Of a stretch of 35,133 nucleotides of DNA, positions 8,162-15,609 are shown one piece after another (position 1 is the first letter of the stretch; each line of letters opens with the position of its first letter). The translations under genes were made by a program, and so were the position numbers. Source of the DNA: an uncultured Clostridium sp. (GTDB taxonomy: Bacteria; Bacillota; Clostridia; TANB77; CAG-508); contig CATYUF010000012.1 in the NCBI GenBank assembly GCA_958413095.1, positions 1 to 35,133 of the forward strand. Direction: 5' to 3'. The notes under the pieces are model-generated. The model was not told where the DNA came from. It saw only the letters and a list, made by a program, of their open reading frames with translations, and searched no databases.

Positions 8162-8569
8162 TTACCCCCTTCCAAATTTTACGAACACTGTAAAGGCCAG
8201 TGGTAAGATTTGGCATATGATTAATATTGTTACAAAAGTTACTATAAGCCCCATACCTTTTTCCAAAGTATCTAGCTTTCTTATACCTATAACATATTGG
8301 TGAATTGCTCCTATTGCAATTCCTAAAAAGCATAATGGTATACTATATACTCTAACCAAATTCAAAATATATGCAACTGTACCATATGCTTTTGAGCCAT
8401 ATTTTTCTTGATAATCTGCTATTGAATTTAATTCTTTTTCTTTTATTTCTACTATTTTGCTTTCTGTTTCTTCATCTAAAACACTTTCTGCTGCAAATAC
8501 TTTTGATGTGAATGAAAATAGTCCTAAAATAATTACTAATAATGTTATAAATATGATTGTTTTTTTCAT
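8162..8569 (-). CDS. small secreted two-helix membrane protein (pilin/TrbC-like)
   Basis: A 135-residue protein with a signal-peptide-like N-terminus (residues 1-27, ending FAAE). A charged segment rich in Glu and Lys follows, then two membrane helices near residues 64-88 and 104-128. This plan (signal peptide, short loop, two helices) resembles TrbC/VirB2-type pilins, but no family signature is certain. It is the first gene of the leftward operon and is followed after 3 bases by the CpaE-like ATPase. The AAAGGGG ribosome-binding site is rather far (about 11 bases) from the ATG. Confidence 0.65.
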   Translation of the reverse strand: MKKTIIFITLLVIILGLFSFTSKVFAAESVLDEETESKIVEIKEKELNSIADYQEKYGSKAYGTVAYILNLVRVYSIPLCFLGIAIGAIHQYVIGIRKLDTLEKGMGLIVTFVTILIICQILPLAFTVFVKFGRG

Positions 8570-8665
8570 TATATTTAATGCCCCTTTCTACTATTTTGGC
8601 AATTTCCTTATTTTCTCATTTACCTATATATCATACAATATCTTTTATAAAATAGCAAGGAATTT

Positions 8666-9922
8666 TTACAATTTATTATATAAATATTTCATATGTTTAT
8701 ATACACTATTTGCCCAATTTTTGTCAGAAGCATATTTAGTATTAACAGCTGTTAAAGTAGCCCCATTATAATATGTTCCTTGAGCTTTTTCTCCTCCATA
8801 AATTTCTGTTCCTTTTGGATTTAAATAGTATTTTACAAACACCCTTGCAATTAAATCTATACATTCAGAATAATCTGTGAATTCATATGCCCCATTGTAT
8901 GGATTTGAATCATATGCTCCATATCCAAATAAGTTTTTCTTTTGCAATGCAATTTTTGATGTTCCCCATCCACTTTCATGTATTGCAACAGCTGCAACAA
9001 AAACTCCATTTATATTATATTGTTTTTCTATGTAATAAAAATATTCTGCATTATTTTCAAAGATTTTATTTTTATCTTTATCATCTGTTAATATTTTCTT
9101 AAATTGTTCTAATGATAATCCACTTGGTTTATTTAATTTCATATCAAAACTTAATTTTTCAATATTTCCACTACTTCCAGATGTGCTATTTCCTTGATTA
9201 GATTGAGAATTTTTATTATTTTGTGTTTCTTTTTCATTAGGGTTTAAATATGTTGTGCATTCTTTCTTTACATATCCTCTTGTACTTCCAGATTTTATTT
9301 TATACCATTGCTCATTTATTTCAGTAACTTTTAATTCTTCATTTTTAGATAATGTCGCAACTTTTTGAGAGTCTTCCCTTGGTTCAGACATAACAGATAG
9401 TCTGTCTGAAGTCACATATAATTTATCTCCTACTTTTACACTGTAATTAGCAACTTTTTTTCCATTTCCTACTTCAACAATTTTATTTATAGATGCTTTT
9501 GTAACCTTGTTTGATATTTGTGTTTCTTCTATTAATTTATCTTCTTCATAAACCTTTTTAGTTGTAATTTCTTGTTTTCCTTTTCTTCCTTCTTGGACAA
9601 CTTGTATCATACCTTTTGGTAATTTATTATTAGTTCTATATTTAGTTATATATTCTAATGTTTCTTCATGCACACTAATTTCTTCTTTTTTTCCATTGTT
9701 TGTATTTTTATCTATTATTTCTTCAATATTTATTTCACTTGCATTACTAATTTTTATTTTTTCTTCACTTATATCAGTACTATCATTTGCAAATACCTCT
9801 TTAGAGAAATATAGGTTATAAAATATTATTGAATATAATAGAATAATAAAAAATGAACAAATATATATAATATTTTTTACAGAAATTTTTATTTGTTTTT
9901 TTGTTTTATCTTTTGAATTCAT
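8666..9922 (-). CDS. cell-wall hydrolase: G5-like, SH3 and GH73 glucosaminidase domains
   Basis: A 418-residue exported enzyme. An N-terminal membrane anchor (residues about 14-38) is followed by a G5-like domain ('GKQEITTKKVYEEDK...VNKIVEVG' type, around 110-150). Next come a bacterial SH3 domain ('LSVMSEPREDSQKVATL', around 170-225), a Ser/Gly/Asn linker, and a C-terminal GH73 N-acetylglucosaminidase domain. That domain has the catalytic-glutamate motif 'AIHESGWGTS' near residue 316 and 'NLFGYGAYD'. It should cleave peptidoglycan glycan strands at the cell surface. A longer ORF begins at 9967, but GGGTGAT just before the ATG at 9922 and the promoter at 9939-9967 select the shorter form. It is transcribed divergently from the gene at 10060. 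Confidence 0.88.
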   Translation of the reverse strand: MNSKDKTKKQIKISVKNIIYICSFFIILLYSIIFYNLYFSKEVFANDSTDISEEKIKISNASEINIEEIIDKNTNNGKKEEISVHEETLEYITKYRTNNKLPKGMIQVVQEGRKGKQEITTKKVYEEDKLIEETQISNKVTKASINKIVEVGNGKKVANYSVKVGDKLYVTSDRLSVMSEPREDSQKVATLSKNEELKVTEINEQWYKIKSGSTRGYVKKECTTYLNPNEKETQNNKNSQSNQGNSTSGSSGNIEKLSFDMKLNKPSGLSLEQFKKILTDDKDKNKIFENNAEYFYYIEKQYNINGVFVAAVAIHESGWGTSKIALQKKNLFGYGAYDSNPYNGAYEFTDYSECIDLIARVFVKYYLNPKGTEIYGGEKAQGTYYNGATLTAVNTKYASDKNWANSVYKHMKYLYNKL

Positions 9923-9938
9923 AATATCACCCAATATA

Positions 9939-9967
9939 ATTTTAACCTTTGTGTCTATTTTTGTCAA
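9939..9967 (-). promoter_or_regulatory. sigma-A promoter of the GH73 hydrolase gene
   Basis: The -35 TTGACA (9962-9967) and -10 TAAAAT (9939-9944) are separated by 17 bases. The predicted start of transcription is about 10 bases before the ATG at 9922, giving a very short leader. Confidence 0.75.
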
Positions 9968-10007
9968 TTTTAATTTTTGGAAATATTATAACTACCGTTC
10001 AAAGCTA

Positions 10008-10036
10008 TTGATTTTATTATAATTTTATACTATTAT
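10008..10036 (+). promoter_or_regulatory. sigma-A promoter of the 10060-12635 operon
   Basis: The -35 TTGATT (10008-10013) and -10 TATTAT (10031-10036) have a 17-base spacer, 24 bases upstream of the ATG at 10060. It faces away from the hydrolase promoter, forming a compact divergent control region. Confidence 0.6.
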
Positions 10037-10059
10037 ATATTTGTTACAAAGGAGGAACT

Positions 10060-10857
10060 ATGAAAAATAGAAAAAAACTTTTATTTTGTATAGTACTATT
10101 TTTATTTTTAATTTTCTTATTACTTTCATATATTGTTTTTCAAAAAATCATAATTAAGAAAAATTTTGAAGACTCTTTCTTGCCTTTTGCAGATAAAAAT
10201 AAAAATACTATCTTTACAATTGATAAAATAGTGATGTTCAGTAGTGCTGATTCAAAAAGTAAAACAAGTTCAGCTACTAATTTTACAATCGAAAATCTTT
10301 ATCAATATACGGACATAGCTATTTTTATTAAAAATACTAATAATGAACATACTTTAGAAAATACTTTAAAAAATGTTTCTATAAATAATATAAAATTTGA
10401 CTTACCTCCTTCTCTTGGAGAGCCTAATTTATATTTTAAAAGTATAAACAATTTTGCCAAAAGTGATATTGATGAACATAATATTATATCTGATATGTTA
10501 GATTTCAATATATCTTCTGAAGATAAAGCAGACTTGAATACGCCTACATTGTTTAACAATTTAGCTAATCCTATTACTTTAAGCTATGTCAATCAAAATA
10601 TTAAATCAGATTATACTATTACTAACACATCATCTCCTATCACTTATGATGGTAGTTTATTAAAAACATGCAATATTGATTTAAATTCAATTAATTGTAA
10701 TTTATCTTTTGATATAAATATAACTAATAATTTAAATCAAAATTTTACAACCACTGTTTTTATAGGAATACCTTTGCAAGATAATGAAAATCTTATCACA
10801 AACGGAAACATTAAACTAACTAAAGATGTCAATTACAAATTTTATCGTTATAATTAA
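10060..10857 (+). CDS. membrane-anchored extracellular protein, unknown
   Basis: A 265-residue protein. Residues 7-30 form an N-terminal membrane anchor after a short basic stretch. The rest is an Asn/Ser/Thr-rich, beta-type extracellular region with no Cys lipobox and no motif that I recognise. AAAGGAGG lies just before the ATG. It ends 14 bases before the acyl-CoA synthetase gene, so the two are co-transcribed. Function unknown. Confidence 0.7.
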   Translation: MKNRKKLLFCIVLFLFLIFLLLSYIVFQKIIIKKNFEDSFLPFADKNKNTIFTIDKIVMFSSADSKSKTSSATNFTIENLYQYTDIAIFIKNTNNEHTLENTLKNVSINNIKFDLPPSLGEPNLYFKSINNFAKSDIDEHNIISDMLDFNISSEDKADLNTPTLFNNLANPITLSYVNQNIKSDYTITNTSSPITYDGSLLKTCNIDLNSINCNLSFDINITNNLNQNFTTTVFIGIPLQDNENLITNGNIKLTKDVNYKFYRYN

Positions 10858-10871
10858 ACTGGGAGGATTAT

Positions 10872-12635
10872 ATGAAAAAAAATTTAACAGATGCCGAAAA
10901 ATTAAAATTGAAATATCATAAAACTGAAGAAGTAACAAATTTTAAAGATATGTTATATAATTCAGCCAAAAATTATCGTTCAAGAACTGCTTTCAAAGTA
11001 AAAGATAGTGAAGGAAAAATCAATTCAATCAAATATGAAGAATTTAAGAATGATGTTGTTTATTTAGGGACAAGTTTAATAAAAAACGGATTATTAAATA
11101 AAAAAATCGCAGTTATTGGTCAAAATAGCTATAGCTGGTGCGTTTCCTATTTAGCTGCTTCTATTGTTGGAGTAGTTGTTCCAATAGATAAAGAGCTTCA
11201 TACTGATGATGTTATTAATTTTTTGAATGTTTCTAATGCAGATTGCATTTTAGGAAATAAAAAAAATCTAAAGCCTATATCAGACGATATTGTCAATAAT
11301 ACTAATAAATTAAATAACAAAAACACTATTTTTGTATATTTTGAAAACAAAAATAAATTAAATGATAATGAATTTATTTTTGAAAAATTTAAGATTTTAG
11401 GAAAAGATGATTATTTAAATGGTTTTACAGAATTTGATAATATAACTATTAATCCAGATGAAATGAGAATTTTATTATTTACTTCTGGAACTACTGGAAA
11501 TGCAAAAGGTGTTTGTCTTTCTCAAAGAAATATTTGCTCTGATATACTTTCTACTTATGGTATTGTAAAAGTAAAAAGAAGTGATTTATTCTTTTCTGTT
11601 TTACCTTTACATCATACTTATGAATGCACAATAGGATTCTTATTGCCAATATATAGTGGTGCAAGTATTGCTCATTGTGAAGGATTACGTTATATTGCTA
11701 AAAATATGTCTGAATTTCATCCTTCTGTAATTCTCTGTGTACCATTACTTTTAGAAAAATTACATAAAACAATAGTAAAAAATATGAACAAATCATTACC
11801 TAAAAAATATGCAAAAAAAGATACTTCTGAAAATCCTTTTATAGAATTACCTTTCTTTATGAAAAAAATTGTTAAAAATAAAGTAAAAAATACTTTAGGT
11901 GGAAGATTAAGAGTATTTATAGTTGGAGCTGCTTCTGTAAATCCTGATATTATATCTGATTTTAGAAAATTAAGTTTAAATACTCTTCAAGGTTATGGAT
12001 TAACTGAATGTTCTCCTTTAGTTGCAGGAAATACTGACTTTTTCCAAAAAGATGATTCAGTTGGATTACCAATACCAAATGTTGAATATAAGATTAATAA
12101 TCCTAATGAAGAAGGAGTTGGAGAAATTATTGTAAAAGGTCCTAATGTAATGCTTGGATATTACAATAATGAAGAAGAAACTAAAAAAGTTTTGAAAGAT
12201 GGTTGGTTCTATACAGGTGATTTAGGTAAAATTGATGAAAATGGATATTTATACATTACTGGTAGATGTAAAAGCGTTATTGTTACTAAAAATGGTAAAA
12301 ATATTTATCCAGAAGAAGTTGAACATTATTTAAATACTAGCCCTTTAATTTCTGAAGCTCTTGTTTTAGGTATTCAAAAAGATGATGATGATGAAACATA
12401 TATAAATGCTCAAATTTATCCTAATTTCGAAGCTATTTCTGAGTATTTGAAAAGTAGTGTTCCTACTACTGCTGAAATTAAAAAGGTTATTTCAGATGTG
12501 GTTTCTAGTGTTAATAAGAAGTTACCTAATTATAAACATATTAAGAGTTTTATTATTAGAGATAAGGAATTTGAGAAAACTACTACTCAGAAAATTAAGA
12601 GGTATGGGGATAATATGAAAACCGAAGATAAATAG
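10872..12635 (+). CDS. long-chain fatty acid--CoA ligase (AMP-binding)
   Basis: A 587-residue adenylate-forming enzyme that would activate fatty acids to acyl-CoA through an acyl-AMP. The A3/P-loop motif 'LLFTSGTTGNAKGVCLS' lies near residue 201. 'GYGLTECSPLV' near 374 and 'GWFYTGDLGKIDENGYLYI' near 445 are further core motifs, and the C-terminal hinge region with 'GRCKSVIVTKNGKNIYPEEVE' follows. No membrane helix is evident. GGGAGG precedes the ATG. The stop codon sits in the loop of the terminator hairpin. Substrate length cannot be set from sequence alone. Confidence 0.92.
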   Translation: MKKNLTDAEKLKLKYHKTEEVTNFKDMLYNSAKNYRSRTAFKVKDSEGKINSIKYEEFKNDVVYLGTSLIKNGLLNKKIAVIGQNSYSWCVSYLAASIVGVVVPIDKELHTDDVINFLNVSNADCILGNKKNLKPISDDIVNNTNKLNNKNTIFVYFENKNKLNDNEFIFEKFKILGKDDYLNGFTEFDNITINPDEMRILLFTSGTTGNAKGVCLSQRNICSDILSTYGIVKVKRSDLFFSVLPLHHTYECTIGFLLPIYSGASIAHCEGLRYIAKNMSEFHPSVILCVPLLLEKLHKTIVKNMNKSLPKKYAKKDTSENPFIELPFFMKKIVKNKVKNTLGGRLRVFIVGAASVNPDIISDFRKLSLNTLQGYGLTECSPLVAGNTDFFQKDDSVGLPIPNVEYKINNPNEEGVGEIIVKGPNVMLGYYNNEEETKKVLKDGWFYTGDLGKIDENGYLYITGRCKSVIVTKNGKNIYPEEVEHYLNTSPLISEALVLGIQKDDDDETYINAQIYPNFEAISEYLKSSVPTTAEIKKVISDVVSSVNKKLPNYKHIKSFIIRDKEFEKTTTQKIKRYGDNMKTEDK

Positions 12636-12655
12636 TCTTCGGCTTTTATTTTTGT
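12622..12655 (+). terminator. intrinsic terminator overlapping the acyl-CoA ligase stop codon
   Basis: A stem CCGAAGA (12622-12628) / TCTTCGG (12636-12642) with a 7-base loop, followed by a T-rich run (ctttttatttttgttttt-like). The TAG stop codon of the ligase lies in the loop, so a terminating ribosome could affect folding. Confidence 0.85.
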
Positions 12656-12749
12656 TTTTCACTTAAGCTCATTGTTTTTTCTTTTTCTACTATCTCCATT
12701 TTGTGCTATTAAATAACAAGCATAACAAGTTAATAAGCAGTCTAATTAT

Positions 12750-13382
12750 ACAAAGTGCGTGAGTGAGATTTTGGAACACAGACTCACAATAATAAAAGAG
12801 TATGAGGTTACAAATTACGAAAATACCAAGAAAATTTTAAATGAAATAAAATTAGAATTACCAGATACTCCAGATATTACAGATATTAAAGTAAATAGAT
12901 TATCAAAGAAAAGAGATTAAAAAATATTAGATGAAATTATAAAACCTAAAGATAAGTTAATTAAAGAATTATATAAAGATAACCTTTCTTTGCATAAAGA
13001 ACTATCAAAACAATGCCAACTTATTGATGAGGCTGAAAAATACCAAAAAGAATGGGGAGATAAAATTTTTGCTAATAATCAAGCATTGCATAATCAAGTT
13101 GAAAATATTAAGGCAGAACATAAAGAAAAAGAATTTAATTTAGAATGGGACTATAAAAAACAAGTAAAAAAATTAGAGAAAGAAAATAATCATTTATGCA
13201 AAATTATAGATAAATTTTATGAAACAGTAGATAAATTTATAGTTTGGATTTGTCATAAATTTGGCATTGGAGAATCAAAAGAATTAATTAAAAACTTTCA
13301 AGAAGAAACTTGCACTTTTATTGACCCTGTAAAGCAATTGGAACACGAAGAAAGAGAGAAAGAATGGGATTTAGAAATATAA
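12750..13382 (+). pseudogene. C-terminal remnant of MobV/Pre plasmid relaxase
   Basis: One forward frame from about 12750 to 13382 reads as the C-terminal half of a MobV-type mobilisation protein. It contains 'IIKEYEVTNYENTKK', 'LDEIIKPKDKLIKELYKDN', a long coiled coil, 'IIDKFYETVDKFIVWICHKF' and the terminal 'EEREKEWDLEI'. The N-terminal relaxase domain with its catalytic His residues is missing. An in-frame TAA (12918-12920) interrupts the frame and is best explained by a single change from a Glu codon. The longest open piece, starting TTG at 12990, has no convincing ribosome-binding site. It is a decayed relic of a mobilisable element. Confidence 0.75.
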
Positions 13383-13384
13383 AA

Positions 13385-13428
13385 AAAAGAAACCTCTTTC
13401 GAGGAAAAGAAAAATGATTTTCTTTTTT
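13385..13428 (-). terminator. terminator hairpins downstream of the 13437 gene
   Basis: On the minus strand a CCTC-GAAA-GAGG tetraloop stem (13393-13404) is followed by a run of T's. A second stem lies beside it (aaaagaaaa 13405-13413 / ttttctttt 13418-13426). The position just past the stop at 13437 and the U-run fit intrinsic termination. Confidence 0.7.
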
Positions 13429-13436
13429 AGCAGGTA

Positions 13437-13844
13437 TTAATCTACATTAATCGTCAGCACAGCAGGATTGACAACGCCATCTCCTTCATAGTCATATTCC
13501 TTATTGTGCCATCTGCGAAGCTCTTCGCCGTATTTCCAGACCTGAGATAAAACATTCACTGCACAACCGTACATAAATCCAGTTATTCTGTCAATGTCAG
13601 CAGCATGGGACGCTTTGTCAGCAATTTGTGCGACTGTAACACCTTCGTGTTTAGTCATGAGGTACTGCATAAACTTTGCCCAATATTCTGCATAGCGAAC
13701 CACACATGAACTGTAGCCGTCTTTAGAGTTAACCTCAACAAAATTGTCCCAGATTTTGCGTGCTTCTTCATCTTTAAACTGAAGTTCTTCGTTTTGCATA
13801 GACTGCTTAACCAGTTCTTCAACGTTCTGACGGGCGGTATCCAA
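13437..13844 (-). pseudogene. 3' part of a frameshifted foreign gene
   Basis: A 135-codon reading frame. It contains 'FKDEEARKIWDNFVEVNSKDG', 'VVRYAEYWAKFMQYLM' and ends 'DGVVNPAVLTINVD'. It lacks a ribosome-binding site; its only initiation codon is TTG, inside the preceding frame. Joined to the 13819-14229 frame by one +1 shift near 13843, it gives a continuous 263-residue product. The two frames therefore look like one gene of a phage or integrative element. GC content is clearly higher than in its neighbours (codons such as CGC, CTG and GCC), a sign of transfer. The family name is not known to me. Confidence 0.6.
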
Positions 13845-14229
13845 CCTTCAATGCTTTTGCCCTTTCGGCACGATACTCTGGAGTTTTCATATACTCCTCA
13901 CGTTCTTTTTCGTACCTAATGAGGTTTTCCTCCATCTTTTCATTCCAAAGCTGGACAATTTTATCAGAATCCGCATTCTTTGCAGTTACTGAAACATATG
14001 CTCCGTTAAATTCAAATTCAATGGCTTTTAAACCATTAAAGTTGGAGCCTTCCTCAAAGCATCCTGCAACATTCTTAGCAAAAGAATGTATTGTGCAACC
14101 GCAAATAGGGTCGATAACCATAACACCTTCGTTGAGTGACTTTACGCTAAAAACCTCGCCATCACCAAACCGAAAACAAAGAGAACCGTCGCAAGAAAAA
14201 ACGTCTTCAAATCTAACCTGTGTTGCCAT
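13819..14229 (-). CDS. 5' part of a frameshifted foreign gene
   Basis: A 136-codon frame with an excellent AAGGAGG ribosome-binding site and a good promoter at 14304-14332. It begins MATQVRFEDVFSCDGS and ends with a charged helix ('RYEKEREEYMKTPEYRAERA') followed by a short tail 'VGYRPSER' that looks out of frame. In the +1 frame the helix continues as 'DTARQNVEELVKQ'. The simplest reading is a one-base insertion near 13843 (GGTTGG where GGTGG would keep frame). This site has no CGG, so it differs from the recoding sites described below. Function unknown; composition suggests horizontal acquisition. Confidence 0.6.
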   Translation of the reverse strand: MATQVRFEDVFSCDGSLCFRFGDGEVFSVKSLNEGVMVIDPICGCTIHSFAKNVAGCFEEGSNFNGLKAIEFEFNGAYVSVTAKNADSDKIVQLWNEKMEENLIRYEKEREEYMKTPEYRAERAKALKVGYRPSER

Positions 14230-14303
14230 AATAAATTCCTCCTTAATTATTGTTTTTTGAAATATGGCTAACTGACTAAAAAAAATAAGTCTGCTATAAA
14301 TAT

Positions 14304-14332
14304 ATTATACAACAATTTCACATAATTTTCAA
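14304..14332 (-). promoter_or_regulatory. sigma-A promoter of the foreign gene
   Basis: The -35 TTGAAA (14327-14332) and -10 TATAAT (14304-14309) have a 17-base spacer, about 75 bases upstream of the ATG at 14229. The promoter looks intact even though the gene is split. Confidence 0.75.
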
Positions 14333-14369
14333 ATTTAACATTTTTAACTCTGTCATATCTCTATCATTG

Positions 14370-14528
14370 CTATGTCAATTTGTATTTCTTATTTGGTGAT
14401 TTCTCATTATTATCAGTAGTTTTAATTTTTTTATCTTTAAGGATTTTTCTTAAAGTCCTTCTATCAGTACTATCAGATAATTCTGTTTGTTCAATAATGT
14501 CTTTTGCACCTATAATTACATTTATCAA
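14370..14528 (-). CDS. 52-residue hypothetical ORF in the mobile remnant region
   Basis: A TTG-initiated frame with AAGGAT about five bases upstream. It begins INVIIGAKDIIEQTELSD after the start and has the basic helix-like segment 'STDRRTLRKILKDKKIK'. It may be the C-terminal scrap of a phage or plasmid DNA-binding protein. It lies between the foreign gene and the tRNA terminator. Weak support. Confidence 0.35.
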   Translation of the reverse strand: MINVIIGAKDIIEQTELSDSTDRRTLRKILKDKKIKTTDNNEKSPNKKYKLT

Positions 14529-14574
14529 ATTTTTATCCTTACATTTTTAGTTGTTTTATTTCTAGTTTTATTCA

Positions 14575-14614
14575 ACAAAAAACAACCTATAAACTTTATA
14601 GTCTATAGGTTGTT
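14575..14614 (-). terminator. intrinsic terminator of the tRNA operon
   Basis: An 11-bp stem (aacaacctata 14581-14591 / tataggttgtt 14604-14614) lies four bases past the tRNA-Phe CCA. On the minus strand a T-run follows it. Confidence 0.88.
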
Positions 14615-14617
14615 ACT

Positions 14618-14693
<76 letters not shown>

Positions 14694-14740
14694 ATTTTCT
14701 ATTATCTAGAAAATTTTTAAGCCTTTTTTAAATAAAAAAA

Positions 14741-14817
14741 TGGCGACCCGGAACGGGCTCGAACCGTCGACCTCTAGCGTGACAGGCTAGCGTTCTAACC
14801 AACTGAACTACCGGGCC
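14741..14817 (-). tRNA. tRNA-Asp (GTC)
   Basis: A 77-nt cloverleaf with acceptor GGCCCGG / CCGGGTC (one G-U pair), discriminator G and an encoded CCA. The anticodon loop contains GTC. It is the middle gene of the cluster. Confidence 0.97.
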
Positions 14818-14826
14818 GTAAAAACA

Positions 14827-14902
14827 TGGTGGTCGCTACAGGGCTCGAACCTGTGACCCCCTGCTTGTAAGGCAGATGCTCTCCCAGCTGAGCTAAGCGA
14901 CC
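14827..14902 (-). tRNA. tRNA-Val (TAC)
   Basis: A 76-nt cloverleaf with acceptor GGTCGCT / AGCGACC, discriminator A and an encoded CCA. The anticodon is TAC. It is the first gene after the promoter at 14923-14951. Confidence 0.97.
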
Positions 14903-14922
14903 ATGTCCTTTCGACAAGACTT

Positions 14923-14951
14923 AGTATACAAGATTTCTTTCAAGTTGTCAA
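14923..14951 (-). promoter_or_regulatory. sigma-A promoter of the tRNA cluster
   Basis: A consensus -35 TTGACA (14946-14951), a 17-base spacer and -10 TATACT (14923-14928), about 21 bases upstream of tRNA-Val. This near-perfect promoter fits a stable RNA operon. Confidence 0.9.
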
Positions 14952-15215
14952 TACATTTTTTAAATTTTTTTTATTTTTTTTTGACTTTTTTAATATCAAT
15001 TCATATAAAGCCTTATATATCAAGCTTTCATTAGTTTTATTTTTTAATTTTTTATTTTAAATTTCTTTTTCCATTATTATTTTTAATTTTATTTTTTAAT
15101 ATTTATTTTCATTATTAATTTGTAACAACTTTTTATAAATTACATATTATATATCATACAGAAGATAAGAAAAAGAAAACAAAACATATCTTTTATAAGG
15201 AAGGAGGTCTAGACT
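14952..15215. other. AT-rich spacer without a gene
   Basis: Almost pure A/T sequence with long T-runs between the tRNA promoter and the micro-ORF at 15216. I see no ORF with a ribosome-binding site and no structured RNA. A CATACAGA box near 15157-15165 loosely resembles a sporulation sigma-E -10 element for the following gene, but no good -35 accompanies it. Confidence 0.4.
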
Positions 15216-15332
15216 ATGCCAGAAAACAGAGGATGCGGTGGATTCGGATTTGGAGATGACTGCTGCTGGATTATAATCCTTATATTATTATTATGTTGTT
15301 GCTGTGGTGGTAACAGAGGAGGATGTTGCTAA
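15216..15332 (+). CDS. 38-residue Cys/Gly-rich membrane micro-protein
   Basis: A short ORF with a very strong AAGGAGG ribosome-binding site eight bases before the ATG. The product starts MPENRGCGGFGFGDDCCW, continues with a hydrophobic run IIILILLL, then CCCCGGNRGGCC. It has nine Cys and a short membrane-spanning segment. The plan resembles tiny Gly-rich spore-associated proteins of the YjcZ type, but homology is not certain. It is a stand-alone unit followed by a hairpin. A coat or spore role is inference. Confidence 0.7.
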   Translation: MPENRGCGGFGFGDDCCWIIILILLLCCCCGGNRGGCC

Positions 15333-15348
15333 TCCTCAACTAAATATG

Positions 15349-15380
15349 GTAGAAATATGATAATATATTCATATTTCTAC
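15349..15380 (+). terminator. hairpin after the Cys-rich micro-ORF
   Basis: A 12-bp perfect inverted repeat (gtagaaatatga / tcatatttctac) around an 8-base loop, 17 bases past the micro-ORF stop. It is followed by taaaaatatt, so the T-run is weak. Confidence 0.55.
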
Positions 15381-15408
15381 TAAAAATATTATATGACATA
15401 TAAAAATT

Positions 15409-15500
15409 GCCCTTTTATTTTAATTTATAGTATATTACAATTTTGAAATTTTATAAATTTTAAAATAAATTTTTTATAACTCTAAATTAAAATACAGGGC
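15409..15500. repeat. long imperfect inverted repeat
   Basis: The arms gccc-TATTTTAATTTA (15409-15427) and TAAATTAAAATA-gggc (15483-15500) can pair over about 16 bp around a 55-base A/T interior. The right arm is followed by ttttcttttt on the plus strand. It may be a second terminator or a small decayed repeat element. Confidence 0.4.
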
Positions 15501-15530
15501 TTTTCTTTTTTATTGTTATTCATTCTAAAA

Positions 15531-15578
15531 TTAAAAAATATCGAAAATATGTAAAGTATATTTCTCGATATTTTTTAA
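15531..15578 (-). terminator. intrinsic terminator of groES-groEL
   Basis: A 14-bp stem (ttaaaaaatatcga / tcgatattttttaa) with further pairing inside, 32 bases past the groEL stop. The minus-strand distal arm ends in a T-run. Confidence 0.85.
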
Positions 15579-15609
15579 TTGCATTTTTATATAAATTATT
15601 AATTATATT

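Noticed and set aside
12990..13382. A complete 130-residue coiled-coil gene
   Set aside because: The same frame continues upstream as MobV-like sequence through a TAA, and no ribosome-binding site precedes the TTG.
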